Assembly: GCF_004569635.1 (NCBI RefSeq)
Contig: NZ_SPOZ01000027.1
Span: forward strand, 1 to 33,243
DNA: 33,243 nucleotides
Source of the DNA: Streptococcus sp. LYSM12
Lineage (GTDB): Bacteria > Bacillota > Bacilli > Lactobacillales > Streptococcaceae
Reading direction: 5' to 3'
Shown piece after piece: positions 9,369-17,340 of this stretch. The notes beneath the pieces are model-generated. The model searched no databases and was not told where the DNA came from. It worked only from the letters and a program-made list of their open reading frames with translations. Each line of letters starts with the position of its first letter. Within the stretch, counting starts at the first letter, position 1. Position numbers and translations under genes: made by a program.

Positions 9369-9986
9369 ATGAGGAAGTTTTTACAAAATGTTGTGACAGA
9401 AGTCGTTTATTATTTGGAGTTGATTTTATCAGCGATTTTGGCCATTGCGCTCTTGATGTTATCGCTTCTTTTATTGGGTGATTTGGTGTCAGCTATTCCA
9501 GACGGCATTCAGGGTAGGGATTTCCTACAAGACTTTTTAAATCGGACGATTACACTTGCGGTCGGGGTTGAGTTCATTAAGATGTTGTGCAAGCAGTCGC
9601 CACGCACAGTGATTGAAGTGTTACTCGTTGCGATTGCTCGTCAGTTGATTGTTGAGCATGCCTCCAGTGTGGATTATCTTATCGGGATGATTTCGGTAGC
9701 CATCCTCTTTGCAGTACGGAAGTATCTCTTTATCCAGTTCGATGATTCAGATAATATCGTGATGCGTGCTAGTCAGAAAGTAAAAGTGGCTAATATTATT
9801 GCACGGGTAAAAATCCCAGGAGAAAAGGGAGAAACCTTGCGCGATTTTGTTGTTCGCAAACTCAATGAGGAAGAAAAGACCATCTCTATTGGTGCCTGTG
9901 TTTATTTGAAAAATGTCGCGCTTCGTGTGGATAACATGCATGGTGATTTGGTTACTCGGGTCGAAGTTATTAAGAGTATGTACTAG
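9369..9986 (+). CDS. PsiE-like membrane protein with C-terminal TrkA-C-like domain
   Basis: 205 aa from the ATG at 9369; an in-frame GTG at 9348 would add 7 residues but lacks a ribosome site, while the ATG has a close GAGGG. Four hydrophobic segments are visible (YYLELILSAILAIALLMLSL, TITLAVGVEFIKML, VIEVLLVAIARQLIV, IGMISVAILFAVRKYLFI), an arrangement like PsiE. The soluble C-terminus (KVKVANIIARVKIPGEKGET to the end) resembles a TrkA-C ligand-binding domain of the kind attached to ion transporters. The function is unknown. It is monocistronic between two terminators. Confidence 0.7.
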   Translation: MRKFLQNVVTEVVYYLELILSAILAIALLMLSLLLLGDLVSAIPDGIQGRDFLQDFLNRTITLAVGVEFIKMLCKQSPRTVIEVLLVAIARQLIVEHASSVDYLIGMISVAILFAVRKYLFIQFDDSDNIVMRASQKVKVANIIARVKIPGEKGETLRDFVVRKLNEEEKTISIGACVYLKNVALRVDNMHGDLVTRVEVIKSMY

Positions 9987-9992
9987 CCAAGG

Positions 9993-10018
9993 AAAGTAGA
10001 CAGCTGTCTACTTTTTTT
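9993..10018 (+). terminator. Rho-independent terminator
   Basis: A perfect 22-bp palindrome (9993-10014) centred on CAGCTG, followed by a T tract (10012-10018), 7 nt after the stop of the PsiE-like gene. Confidence 0.85.
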
Positions 10019-10077
10019 AATCGGTTAGCTCGCATTCTATATTTTTTGATGTTACGGAAAATGGGGACGGCGGATAA

Positions 10078-10106
10078 TTGCAAAACTTGGATGATGGGTG
10101 TAGTAT
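10078..10106 (+). promoter_or_regulatory. Probable promoter of the MscS gene
   Basis: TTGCAA (10078-10083), 17 bp, TAGTAT (10101-10106), about 30 nt before the chosen start codon. Confidence 0.5.
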
Positions 10107-10136
10107 GGTAAGTATCAATGGATGGGAGGAATTAGG

Positions 10137-10898
10137 ATGGATAAATGGAACTTTTTGAAAGATGGTCGCATGATAATGGTAGCCTTTGTTCTGATTCTTT
10201 ATGCAGTAGTACGCTGGTTTACGGATTCCTGGTTGGTTAAGCAGACCAATCTCTCAGTTCGGTTTATTGGGAATCTTCTTAAAAGTTTAACCTTGATAGT
10301 TGGCTTGGTGCTAGTTCTCAGTCAGTTTGCTTACTTTGGTGATTTTATCAAGACCTTGTTGGCTAATTCTGCCTTGGTCGTGGCTGTGCTTGGCTTTGCG
10401 CTTCAGCATGTAATTCGGAATTTGTTAGCAGGGCTATTACTCATCCAATCAGAAGCTTTTAAGATTGGCGATCGCGTTCGCCTGTCTGATAAGAATGTGA
10501 CAGGTGTCATTGAGGAGATGAATCTTCACTACACTGTAATCAAACTCTATACCAATGAGCGGGCCATTATTCCCAATTATATCATGAATGAAACAGTGGT
10601 CATCAATAATGATAAGAAAGATTCGACTACAAGCTACCCACTCTCTTTTTATATTGGATTGGATAAGGATTTGGAAGTAGCTATTGCCATTATTACCAAA
10701 AAAATTCAGGAAAATCCTTCTGTTCTTAATAAGAATGATACCAAAGTGACCTTGTCAGAAATCAATGAACGGTACGTTAAATTAAAAGCTTTTATTTGGA
10801 CACGGGATATTGGAGAAAGTTTTGAAATGGTGTCTACGATAAAATTAGAAATCATCAAAGAATTGCAGCAGCAGGGTTTGATTGATATAAAAGAATAA
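10137..10898 (+). CDS. Small-conductance mechanosensitive channel, MscS family
   Basis: 253 aa. Three membrane segments precede the MscS core: MVAFVLILYAVVRWF, NLLKSLTLIVGLVLVLSQF and the pore-lining ALVVAVLGFALQHVIRNLLA. The signature beta domain follows (EAFKIGDRVRLSDKNVTGVI, then NERAIIPNYIMNETVVIN). Such channels open under membrane tension to release solutes during hypo-osmotic shock. I chose the ATG at 10137 because GGGAGG lies 7 nt upstream; an in-frame ATG at 10122 precedes that site. The family is clear; paralog identity is not assigned. Confidence 0.9.
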   Translation: MDKWNFLKDGRMIMVAFVLILYAVVRWFTDSWLVKQTNLSVRFIGNLLKSLTLIVGLVLVLSQFAYFGDFIKTLLANSALVVAVLGFALQHVIRNLLAGLLLIQSEAFKIGDRVRLSDKNVTGVIEEMNLHYTVIKLYTNERAIIPNYIMNETVVINNDKKDSTTSYPLSFYIGLDKDLEVAIAIITKKIQENPSVLNKNDTKVTLSEINERYVKLKAFIWTRDIGESFEMVSTIKLEIIKELQQQGLIDIKE

Positions 10899-11005
10899 AG
10901 AGTGGAGCGGTTGTCAATCTCCTTTAAAAGCCCCTGTTATACATTTATTGATAGACGGGAGTGCGACAAAGCAAGCTAGTTTGAGGACGCTTTTAATAGG
11001 AGCAG

Positions 11006-11040
11006 GTAGAGTGCATGGAGGCATCTACATTTCGTTTTTA
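11006..11040 (+). terminator. Probable terminator after the MscS gene
   Basis: Stem GTAGA(G)TGC / GCATCTAC (8 bp with one bulged G), then a T-rich tail (ATTTCGTTTTTA), about 110 nt after the mscS stop. Confidence 0.5.
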
Positions 11041-11081
11041 CTCATGATTTCCACCTCTGGTATAATAGTCTAGTCATGAGT
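11040..11081 (+). promoter_or_regulatory. Extended -10 promoter flanked by an 8-bp inverted repeat
   Basis: TGGTATAAT (11058-11066) sits between ACTCATGA (11040-11047) and TCATGAGT (11074-11081), a perfect inverted repeat. Only a relE remnant lies downstream, so this may be the leftover regulated promoter of a lost toxin-antitoxin operon. Confidence 0.4.
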
Positions 11082-11158
11082 TAGTTTAAGAAGTGATAGT
11101 AGCTTGTCTTGATTAGAGGCAGATGTTCAGTTATTCTACCGTTTCATTAGCTGAGTGA

Positions 11159-11290
11159 AAAGGTTTTACAGGAAACCATGCTCACGAGTGGCGTTATCGT
11201 ATAGGTGATTATCGCCTAATTTGCGACATCCAAGATAATAAGATGGTTATTATCTTGGATGTGGGCATAGGAGAGCTATTCATTAAATAG
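11159..11290 (+). pseudogene. relE/parE-type toxin remnant (3' part, frameshifted)
   Basis: Translation from just after an in-frame TGA (11156-11158) gives KGFTGNHAHEWRYRIGDYRL and then ICDIQDNKMVIILDVG. This is the C-terminal half of a RelE-superfamily mRNA-cleaving toxin, with the usual WRYRIGDYRLI core. After DVG the frame is lost: restoring one G gives VGHRRAIH and a stop at 11284-11286, the expected RelE ending, whereas the present frame reads GIGELFIK to the stop at 11288. No start codon, N-terminus or antitoxin gene remains. It is a decayed toxin-antitoxin locus. Confidence 0.75.
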
Positions 11291-11294
11291 AAAA

Positions 11295-11320
11295 ATAGCA
11301 CCCGTTAAGGTGCTGTTTTC
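11295..11320 (+). terminator. Probable terminator after the relE remnant
   Basis: Stem AGCACC (11297-11302) / GGTGCT (11309-11314) followed by GTTTTCTT. Confidence 0.55.
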
Positions 11321-11588
11321 TTGCCTACTGAACTCATACATTTACTACCTCTCTGGTATATTGTATTTGTTTATGCTTTATGCTGTAAAATGAAAAATAT
11401 AAAAAGCGGGTTAGTCAGTTAGCATATTTTGGTGAACGGTTCGATATTGAGATAGTCTAAAAGAGTAGAACATTGTGGTTTGGTTCTTTAGAGGAGCATC
11501 TTTTGTAAAAGCGTTGGAAACGTTCCGTTCATTTCCTGTGTTTTGGCATGTCAAAAATAATGTACAGCTTATCAAATAGGCAATCTTA
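11321..11588. other. Intergenic stretch without a recognised gene
   Basis: AT-rich DNA between the relE remnant terminator and the yebC promoter. I see no ORF with a ribosome site and no clear repeat. A cre-like stretch near 11503-11525 was not convincing. Confidence 0.5.
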
Positions 11589-11597
11589 TGGTATAAT
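11589..11597 (+). promoter_or_regulatory. yebC promoter (extended -10)
   Basis: TGGTATAAT, with a weak TTATCA at -35 (11569-11574) and a 17-bp spacer. The start codon is 33 nt downstream. Confidence 0.6.
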
Positions 11598-11629
11598 AAA
11601 ACGATTGAAAAAAATGTAGGAGGTTCCCT

Positions 11630-12346
11630 ATGGGACGTAAGTGGGCCAATATTGTAGCTAAAAAAACAGCAAAGGACGGAGCGAACTCAAAAGTTTATGC
11701 CAAGTTTGGTGTAGAAATCTATGCCGCAGCGAAAAAAGGTGATCCAGATCCAGAGACGAATACAGCCTTAAAATTCGTTATTGATCGTGCCAAGCAAGCG
11801 CAAGTACCTAGACATATTATTGATAAGGCCATTGACAAGGCAAAAGGAAATACCGATGAGACGTTCGTAGAAGGTCGTTACGAAGGCTTTGGACCAAATG
11901 GTTCGATGCTTATCGTTGATACCCTTACTTCTAACGTTAACCGTACAGCTGCAAATGTGCGTGCGGCTTTTGGTAAAAATGGTGGAAATATGGGAGCGAG
12001 CGGATCCGTTTCTTACTTGTTTGATAACAAGGGAGTGATCGTTTTTGCTGGTGATGATGCAGATAGTATCTTTGAGCAGTTACTTGAAGCAGATGTAGAT
12101 GTGGAAGATGTGGAAACTGAAGAAGGAGTTATTACTGTCTACACTGCACCAACGGACTTGCACAAGGCTCTTGTAGCCTTGCGTGAAGCAGGTATAAGTG
12201 AGTTCCAAGTGACAGAATTGGAAATGATTCCTCAGTCAGAAGTGGTTCTCGCAGGCGATGATCTTGCAACTTTTGAGAAGTTATACGATGTTCTTGAAGA
12301 TGATGAAGATGTTCAAAAAGTCTATACCAACGTAGAGGGATTTTAA
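11630..12346 (+). CDS. YebC/PmpR-family protein (YeeI type)
   Basis: 238 aa, full length. The N-terminus [20 protein letters not shown] and the motifs [27 protein letters not shown] and [18 protein letters not shown] are diagnostic. The family is annotated as transcriptional regulator; the YeeI/YebC2 branch, which this resembles, has been linked to translation, helping ribosomes through proline-rich stretches. AGGAGG lies 8 nt before the ATG. It is monocistronic with its own promoter and a following hairpin. Residues ~120-238 are acidic, as is typical. Confidence 0.93.
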   Translation: MGRKWANIVAKKTAKDGANSKVYAKFGVEIYAAAKKGDPDPETNTALKFVIDRAKQAQVPRHIIDKAIDKAKGNTDETFVEGRYEGFGPNGSMLIVDTLTSNVNRTAANVRAAFGKNGGNMGASGSVSYLFDNKGVIVFAGDDADSIFEQLLEADVDVEDVETEEGVITVYTAPTDLHKALVALREAGISEFQVTELEMIPQSEVVLAGDDLATFEKLYDVLEDDEDVQKVYTNVEGF

Positions 12347-12360
12347 TAGACATGACATGA

Positions 12361-12390
12361 GGCTGGGACTTTTTGCCCAGCTTTCATTTT
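12361..12390 (+). terminator. Terminator-like hairpin after yebC
   Basis: Stem GCTGGG (12362-12367) / CCCAGC (12376-12381) with a following CTTTCATTTT tail. Confidence 0.55.
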
Positions 12391-12486
12391 AATTAACCGA
12401 ATGACGTTGACGCAGTGGTTGAATGCTTCAATGGCAATCATGCGGTTGAAGGTGGGAAATGAACTGCTGCTCTTTTTGTTTTAGAG

Positions 12487-12640
12487 TCATTTCGTTTATC
12501 TTTTATTACTTTGTTCACTCGTCTTGCTGTACCATTGAGAAAAGTTACACTTTTCTTATCTGTCACTTGAAATAGTTATCAACTATTTCAACTACCTGCG
12601 ACTCCTTGCCTAGTACTAAAAATAAACGAAACGGCTATAA
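12487..12640. repeat. Intergenic repeat element, copy A
   Basis: The ends carry TTTCGTTTAT / ATAAACGAAA (inverted). Inside are two hairpins: AGAAAAGT-TAC-ACTTTTCT (12538-12556) and an 11-bp stem TTGAAATAGTT-ATC-AACTATTTCAA (12567-12591). Positions 12501-12640 match 14476-14615 (copy C) with only three differences in 140 nt. The size, inverted ends and lack of coding suggest a MITE- or RUP-like dispersed element, or a structured RNA. Confidence 0.75.
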
Positions 12641-12651
12641 GGGAACAGGCT

Positions 12652-12674
12652 AAAAAGCTCCACTGGAGCTTTTT
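12652..12674. terminator. Bidirectional terminator-like hairpin
   Basis: Perfect stem AAAAAGCTCC / GGAGCTTTTT with an ACT loop, with T runs in either orientation. Confidence 0.65.
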
Positions 12675-13343
12675 ATTCATATTTATTCGTGTTTCCCACT
12701 CCACATCTGACTCTACGACTGATACGAACGAATTCGCTTCATTTCCAAGTTCCAACTCACTACTCTGACGGTTGGAGCTGTGCGGAGGGAGTGAAAGGGT
12801 CTGGGAATAGACCGTTTCGGCCCGAAGCTAGAATGCAGGAAATAAGGAAAACCCAACTTTTTTTGACCTATCGAGTTCTTTCCCACTCCTATTTTGTTTA
12901 TGGCTTGAAGCCATAAACAAGATACAGCTCAAGGGGCATTCGTCAAGTCATCATAGCACTAGCCTGAACGAAGTTCAGCGAACATCGTTAGACGTCGCTG
13001 GTGGGAAATGGTTTATAGCCGGTGTACAAGCTACCTGTTTTCACGGGCGGTTATGACTGAAAAAAGAGAAGCATCAAACGTTAATCTTTATAGGGTAAAA
13101 TCCTCATTGAGCCAAGTTGGTAAGGTATTGTCTTGATGTTTGATGAGTAGAGTATGAATGGATAGATGAAATAAATCTAAGATTATCAAAGGAACTCGAC
13201 TATTTAAGGCTATAAAAAGTTTCTAGCTTGTTGAATTGAGAGGGAGTTCCGGCTTTTTAGGAAATAGCGAGTGCTGAAATTCAGAAAATCTACGTTTCGT
13301 TCTAAACTTTTATAAGTTGGTTCAGATATGCTATCGTCCATAT
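12675..13343. other. Long intergenic region without a recognised gene
   Basis: About 670 bp between the repeat and the lipoprotein promoter. No ORF here has both a ribosome site and a protein-like sequence. It contains a 13-bp-arm inverted repeat around GGCTTGAAGCC (12894-12920), a small CTGAAC-GAA-GTTCAG hairpin (12964-12978), and GGTGGGAAATG at 13000-13010 that also occurs at 12451-12461. It may be decayed sequence. Confidence 0.5.
12894..12920. repeat. Near-perfect 27-bp inverted repeat
   Basis: TTGTTTATGGCTT (12894-12906) and AAGCCATAAACAA (12908-12920), exact reverse complements with one base between. No T tract follows on either strand, so it is not an obvious terminator. Confidence 0.7.
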
Positions 13344-13381
13344 TTGGCATGATTCTAAAATTTTGGTATAATTGGTATAAT
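13344..13381 (+). promoter_or_regulatory. Promoter of the lipoprotein gene, duplicated -10
   Basis: TTGGCA (13344-13349), 17 bp, TATAAT (13367-13372). The 9-bp unit TTGGTATAA is tandemly repeated, giving a second TGGTATAAT at 13373-13381. The ATG follows at 13409 with GGGGAG upstream. Confidence 0.75.
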
Positions 13382-13408
13382 AATCTATAAATATGGGGAG
13401 AAATATCA

Positions 13409-14272
13409 ATGAAACAGAAGCAAATTGTAGCATTTTTAGTTCTGTTATTTAGTGTTATTTGCCTTATTTCTTGTGGAATTAGAGGAATACAAAGTGCTAA
13501 AATGAGAGGAAGTAGCCAAGAGGTTCGAGTAGCCGAAGAGTCTGCTCGGAAAGATGCAGACACCTTGCTAAGAAGCGTACTAACTCAAAATGATCAGGGC
13601 TTTTCGATTCTCTACGGAAAATCGTATAATCAATGGACGAAAGAGATGATTTTCCCTAGTCAGATTGAGGCAGCTATCAAAGACAATGGTTGGACACCTG
13701 CGAGCAAGTACACCTATCAATATGCTAAAGGATTTGAGAAATTAACTCCCTCGGAAGTTCTCGGGAGATTCTTGGAAACTAGACGCGATAATTTGAAAGA
13801 TATAAAAGAATATGAGCTGACAAAGGTTGAAGTATTAGATGATAAAGCGACCATCACCTTTATATCGCATCAAATCAATAATACTGCGATTGCAAATGCC
13901 ATCAATAGCATCTATCTCGTCTTGGCTGATGGTCATATTGATGTGTTTGCGGCTCTCAATAAAGCGAATGAGACAGATAGTGAATTTAAGAAGTTGCATA
14001 TGTTGGCTTCTGATTTCTTATACTATGCTAATTTTAGCGATTTGTTAAGTGATGATAAGGAGATTCCAAGTTATGTGAGTGAAACTCCTTTGACAGAGGG
14101 AAGTTATGAAATCAGCTTTGATTTAGAAAAAAATAGCCAAGGTCACTGGCTTATTTCAGATAAGAATTATAAAAATCTCGTGTCTGATTTGCTAAACTAT
14201 GATGAAAAAGCAAGCCAAGTTTCCTATGCAGATACTACAGCAAAAACATCTTCCTCAAGGGAGGATAAATAG
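13409..14272 (+). CDS. Predicted lipoprotein of unknown function
   Basis: 287 aa. A lipoprotein signal is visible: a basic start MKQKQ, a hydrophobic stretch AFLVLLFSVICLI, and the lipobox LISC with Cys22. The mature protein is acidic and hydrophilic, with no family motif that I recognise. The serine- and lysine-rich C-terminus (AKTSSSREDK) suggests a flexible end. It is presumably anchored to the outer face of the membrane. It has its own promoter and stands alone, flanked by copies A and C of the 140-bp repeat. The spacing of GGGGAG (about 9 nt) supports the start. Confidence 0.75.
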   Translation: MKQKQIVAFLVLLFSVICLISCGIRGIQSAKMRGSSQEVRVAEESARKDADTLLRSVLTQNDQGFSILYGKSYNQWTKEMIFPSQIEAAIKDNGWTPASKYTYQYAKGFEKLTPSEVLGRFLETRRDNLKDIKEYELTKVEVLDDKATITFISHQINNTAIANAINSIYLVLADGHIDVFAALNKANETDSEFKKLHMLASDFLYYANFSDLLSDDKEIPSYVSETPLTEGSYEISFDLEKNSQGHWLISDKNYKNLVSDLLNYDEKASQVSYADTTAKTSSSREDK

Positions 14273-14350
14273 TTGCTTAGTTTTCTACTTATAAAGTGAA
14301 AAAACACTCCCAGGAGTATGGAATTGCTCCCTGTCAAGTGGACAATATAG

Positions 14351-14450
14351 TCATTTCCTTTATCTTTTATTACTTCCTTAACTTGCTTTATCGTACTCTA
14401 GTACAGCCTGTAGCTCGTTGCCTAGTCCTAAAAGTAAACTAAAAAACTAT
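14351..14450. repeat. Intergenic repeat element, copy B (divergent)
   Basis: Shares the end blocks of copies A and C (TCATTTC.TTTATCTTTTATTACTT at the left, TTGCCTAGT.CTAAAA.TAAA at the right), but its centre differs: GTACT-CT-AGTAC (14393-14404) replaces the two hairpins. It is adjacent to copy C. Confidence 0.6.
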
Positions 14451-14455
14451 AAAAT

Positions 14456-14615
14456 ATAGACATTTAGTTTATATGTTTTATTACTTCGTTCACTCGTCTT
14501 GCTGTACCATTGAGAAAAGTTACACTTTTCTTATCTGTCACTTGAAATAGTTATCAACTATTTCAACTACCTGCGACTCCTTGCCTAGTGCTAAAAATAA
14601 ATGAAACGGCTATAA
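14456..14615. repeat. Intergenic repeat element, copy C
   Basis: The 140-nt block 14476-14615 differs from 12501-12640 (copy A) at three positions only, with both internal hairpins kept. It is in the same orientation as copy A, so A and C form direct repeats around the lipoprotein gene. Confidence 0.75.
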
Positions 14616-14617
14616 TA

Positions 14618-14662
14618 AACACCGGCCTTGTTCCTATTAAAAAGAGGAACAAGGCCGGTGTT
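14618..14662. repeat. GC-rich 18-bp hairpin
   Basis: Perfect 18-bp stem (14618-14635 with 14645-14662) and 9-nt loop, centred on GGCCTTGTTCC. It lies between the repeat array and the mnmE 3' end. Neither strand has a T tract after it. Confidence 0.8.
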
Positions 14663-14825
14663 ATGTTCTTGGAAATGTTGATTAGTATAAAAAGGCATCA
14701 ATGAGTGGCAATCTGTTCGGTTGCTTAGCGATAGCTATCTGGCTCGTCACTACATTTCATTTGTACCCAATCTAGCTATCTTCGCAGTGGTTTCACCACG
14801 AAGCGTTCCGCTCCTGTTCGACCGC
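14663..14825. other. Short intergenic stretch downstream of mnmE
   Basis: No gene is seen. An imperfect hairpin TGGT-TTC-ACCA within CTTCG...CGAAG (about 14780-14803) lies about 25 nt beyond the mnmE stop, without a U tract. Confidence 0.4.
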
Positions 14826-16199
14826 CTATTTCCCGAGGCAGAATTGACTAAAGAGTTGGGTAATTAGCTCATCCGGTGCTGCATCTCCAGTGATTTCTCC
14901 AAGAATTTGCCAGCAACGGGTCAAATCAACTTGGAGCAAGTCAACGGGCATGCGCATTTCAAGTCCCTCGTTAACCGCCTGCAAGGCCTGGATAGCTTGT
15001 TCGATGAGAGAAATGTGACGAGCATTAGAGAGGTAGGTCGCATCTTGCTCTATGAAACCTGCTTGTTCAAAGAAGAGTTGATTGATCCGCTCTTCAATCT
15101 GGTCGATATTTTGATTATGAAGTACCGAAATCGCAATGGAATCAGCCGGTAGTTGCTCTTGCTCGATTTGAATTGGCAGGTCTGTTTTATTGAGTAAGAT
15201 AATGCGATTGCTATCGTGGCTAATAGCCAGCAATTGGCGGTCTTGTGGGGTCAATGGTTCGCTGGCATTTAAGACCAAAAGGACCAGATCCGCTTCTTCT
15301 AGTGCTTTTTTGGAGCGTTCAACCCCAATTCTTTCTACGACATCGTCTGTTTCACGAATTCCTGCGGTATCAATCAATTTAAGGGGGATACCATTGATGT
15401 TGACATATTCTTCAATGATGTCGCGAGTTGTCCCCTCGATATTAGTGACGATGGCTTTTTCTTCTTGTAGAAGATTGTTCAATAGGCTTGATTTGCCAAC
15501 ATTGGGACGACCGATAATAGCAGTTGCAATCCCCTCGCGAAGGATTTTTCCTCTGCGTGCAGTTTTGAGCAAGCGCTCCAGTAATTGTTGAAATTCTATG
15601 GTTTTCTCACGGATTAATTCGGTCGTAGCTTCTTCGACATCATCGTATTCAGGATAGTCAATGTTCACTTCAACCTGAGCTAGAGTATTGAGAATTTCCT
15701 GCCTCGTATCGTTGATGAGTGTAGAAAGCGATCCGTCTAGTTGTTGAACCGCCTGGTGCATAGCTTTGTCTGTCTTAGCGCGGATAATATCCATGACTGC
15801 TTCTGCCTGAGTGAGGTCGATACGACCATTTAAAAAGGCTCGCTTAGTAAATTCTCCAGGTTCTGCCATCCTTGCTCCCTGACGAATCAGTAGCTGGAGA
15901 ATTTCATTGGTTACCGCAATCCCGCCGTGAGTATTGATTTCAACGATATTTTCCCGAGTGAAAGTCTTTGGTGCTTTCATGACAGAAACCATGACCTCAT
16001 CGACCACGATACTAGCAAGAGGATCTAGGATATGACCATAATGGATTGTATGGCTGGCTACATCCGCTAGATTTTTTTCTTTAAAAACGCTGTTTGCAAT
16101 ATCGATAGCCTCACTTCCAGACAAGCGGACAATGCCGATGGCTCCTTCACCAAGAGGAGTCGAAATAGCTGCAATGGTATCAAATTCTTTGGTAATCAT
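14826..16199 (-). CDS. mnmE: tRNA uridine-5-carboxymethylaminomethyl modification GTPase
   Basis: 457 aa, full length. With MnmG it modifies U34 of certain tRNAs, using 5,10-methylene-tetrahydrofolate. The N-terminal domain ([51 protein letters not shown]) is intact. The GTPase domain has G1 GRPNVGKSS at 230-238, then [12 protein letters not shown] and NKTD. The C-terminus FCLGK has the conserved Cys454. AAAGGAAC lies just upstream of the ATG. The integrase gene of the prophage ends 45 bp upstream, so the natural upstream DNA of mnmE has been displaced by the prophage. Confidence 0.97.
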   Translation of the reverse strand: MITKEFDTIAAISTPLGEGAIGIVRLSGSEAIDIANSVFKEKNLADVASHTIHYGHILDPLASIVVDEVMVSVMKAPKTFTRENIVEINTHGGIAVTNEILQLLIRQGARMAEPGEFTKRAFLNGRIDLTQAEAVMDIIRAKTDKAMHQAVQQLDGSLSTLINDTRQEILNTLAQVEVNIDYPEYDDVEEATTELIREKTIEFQQLLERLLKTARRGKILREGIATAIIGRPNVGKSSLLNNLLQEEKAIVTNIEGTTRDIIEEYVNINGIPLKLIDTAGIRETDDVVERIGVERSKKALEEADLVLLVLNASEPLTPQDRQLLAISHDSNRIILLNKTDLPIQIEQEQLPADSIAISVLHNQNIDQIEERINQLFFEQAGFIEQDATYLSNARHISLIEQAIQALQAVNEGLEMRMPVDLLQVDLTRCWQILGEITGDAAPDELITQLFSQFCLGK

Positions 16200-16244
16200 A
16201 TAGTTCCTTTATTTAATAGCGTTTTGAGACATTACGCCCAAAAT
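16200..16244. other. Probable prophage left attachment junction (attL)
   Basis: This 45-bp gap separates the chromosomal mnmE start from the phage integrase stop, so the crossover core must lie here or overlap one of the gene ends. The exact core cannot be set without the other end. A weak mnmE promoter (TTGGGC, 17 bp, TATTAA on the minus strand, 16241-16213) lies within it. Confidence 0.5.
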
Positions 16245-17306
16245 TCACCCAAAAAGTTTTTTAATTTCTTTGAAATCTTTTTCTTTTTGCTGTTCAAGTT
16301 GATGGGCGTATGTTTGTAGTGTGACGGTCAAATCTTTGTGACCTAGCAAATTGGAGATAGTGAGTAAATCTATCTGTCTGGAGATAAGGTAAGAAGCGTA
16401 TGTGTGACGCAAGGAGTGGACGTGAATGTTGGTTTTAGTCAATTTTTTTATTAAGCGGTTGAGCCAGGGATGATTTACTCGAATGAATAATCGATTGTAA
16501 GGATTCACAGTCCATTCCTCTGTTTTAAATTGCAGAAGTATTTTTGCTGTTGTATTATCCAGGGGTATAGTTCGCATGGATTGCTTGTTTTTTGTCGGTG
16601 CAAATTCTGCATTTGTATATACATTCCACGTTTTATTGATATTGATTAAACCATTCTTAAAGTCTATGTCGTTCCAAGTTAGGCCCAAAGATTCTCCAAT
16701 TCGCATGCCGGTTACAGAAAGCAGATAGAGCTGTACGTAGTCTGTTTGTGGGCAATTTTGTTTCAAGGTTGTCAATAAGGAGAGGTATTCATTCTCCTCG
16801 AGGAATTTATCTTCAATAGGTTTATGCTGTCTTTCAGCGTTTATTTTGGCTAAGTCTGTAAAGTTTGTATCGATTAGTTTTTCCACGACTGCCTGTTTTA
16901 CAGCTCTGCGTATTCGGTGATGAACTTTATGAATTGTTCCTTGATAGTACCGCTTGCCTAAATTATTTAAAAATTGTTGATAGATGCTGGGTGTAATCGC
17001 TCTAATTTTTGTTTGTCCAAATTCTCTCTCTATCAGCTTTAATGTTTGGTCATAGTTTTTCCATGTCCCTATTGAGACATGAGGTTTTTTATAGATCTTG
17101 GCCCATTTATCGAAATAGTCATAAAGCGATATATTTTCATCAAAGATAGTTGTTGAATTGAGCAGGCGTTCTGCCTCTGCTGCAGCAAGTTCTGCTTCTT
17201 TCTTTGTCCGAAAACCTCTTTTTGATTTCTGTTTATACTTCCCGTCGGGTGTTTTATAGGAAATGCGGTATTCCCAACTTCCGTCTCGTTTTCGATATGA
17301 TGCCAT
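16245..17306 (-). CDS. int: Phage tyrosine recombinase integrase
   Basis: 353 aa. Residues ~1-50 are an arm-type DNA-binding domain (SYRKRDGSWEYRISYKTPDG), ~60-150 the SAM-like core-binding domain, and ~170-345 the catalytic domain. The catalytic residues are seen as Arg202 (TGMRIGES), His297 and Arg300 (HSLRHTYAS), His323 (LLGHKD) and Tyr333 (QTYAH). It integrates and, with an excisionase, excises the prophage at the adjacent junction. It is last in the minus-strand lysogeny module, as usual for streptococcal phages. The ATG at 17306 has GAGGT about 10 nt upstream. The product looks intact. Confidence 0.96.
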   Translation of the reverse strand: MASYRKRDGSWEYRISYKTPDGKYKQKSKRGFRTKKEAELAAAEAERLLNSTTIFDENISLYDYFDKWAKIYKKPHVSIGTWKNYDQTLKLIEREFGQTKIRAITPSIYQQFLNNLGKRYYQGTIHKVHHRIRRAVKQAVVEKLIDTNFTDLAKINAERQHKPIEDKFLEENEYLSLLTTLKQNCPQTDYVQLYLLSVTGMRIGESLGLTWNDIDFKNGLININKTWNVYTNAEFAPTKNKQSMRTIPLDNTTAKILLQFKTEEWTVNPYNRLFIRVNHPWLNRLIKKLTKTNIHVHSLRHTYASYLISRQIDLLTISNLLGHKDLTVTLQTYAHQLEQQKEKDFKEIKKLFG

Positions 17307-17307
17307 G

Positions 17308-17336
17308 TTGATTTTTACCTCACTTCTTGATAAAAT
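17308..17336 (+). promoter_or_regulatory. Candidate plus-strand promoter
   Basis: TTGATT (17308-17313), 17 bp, TAAAAT (17331-17336), pointing away from the integrase start. It would initiate near 17343, at the base of the stem-loop that precedes the plus-strand terminator. Confidence 0.35.
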
Positions 17337-17340
17337 GGGT

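Noticed and set aside
11500..11526. A cre-like sequence (TGTAAAAGCGTTGGAAACG) upstream of yebC.
   Set aside because: The spacing around CG does not fit the cre consensus, and yebC is not an expected catabolite-controlled gene.
12501..12640. A tRNA or other standard RNA gene suggested by the two-hairpin fold of copy A.
   Set aside because: It lacks tRNA landmarks (T-loop and CCA-proximal stem) and the hairpins are AT-rich.
12689..12916. A 75-codon plus-strand ORF in the intergenic region after yebC.
   Set aside because: No ribosome site, low-complexity composition, and it runs through inverted repeats; it looks like a chance ORF.
13210..13563. A 117-codon minus-strand ORF overlapping the lipoprotein start.
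   Set aside because: It is antisense to the signal-peptide region, crosses the lipoprotein promoter and has no ribosome site.
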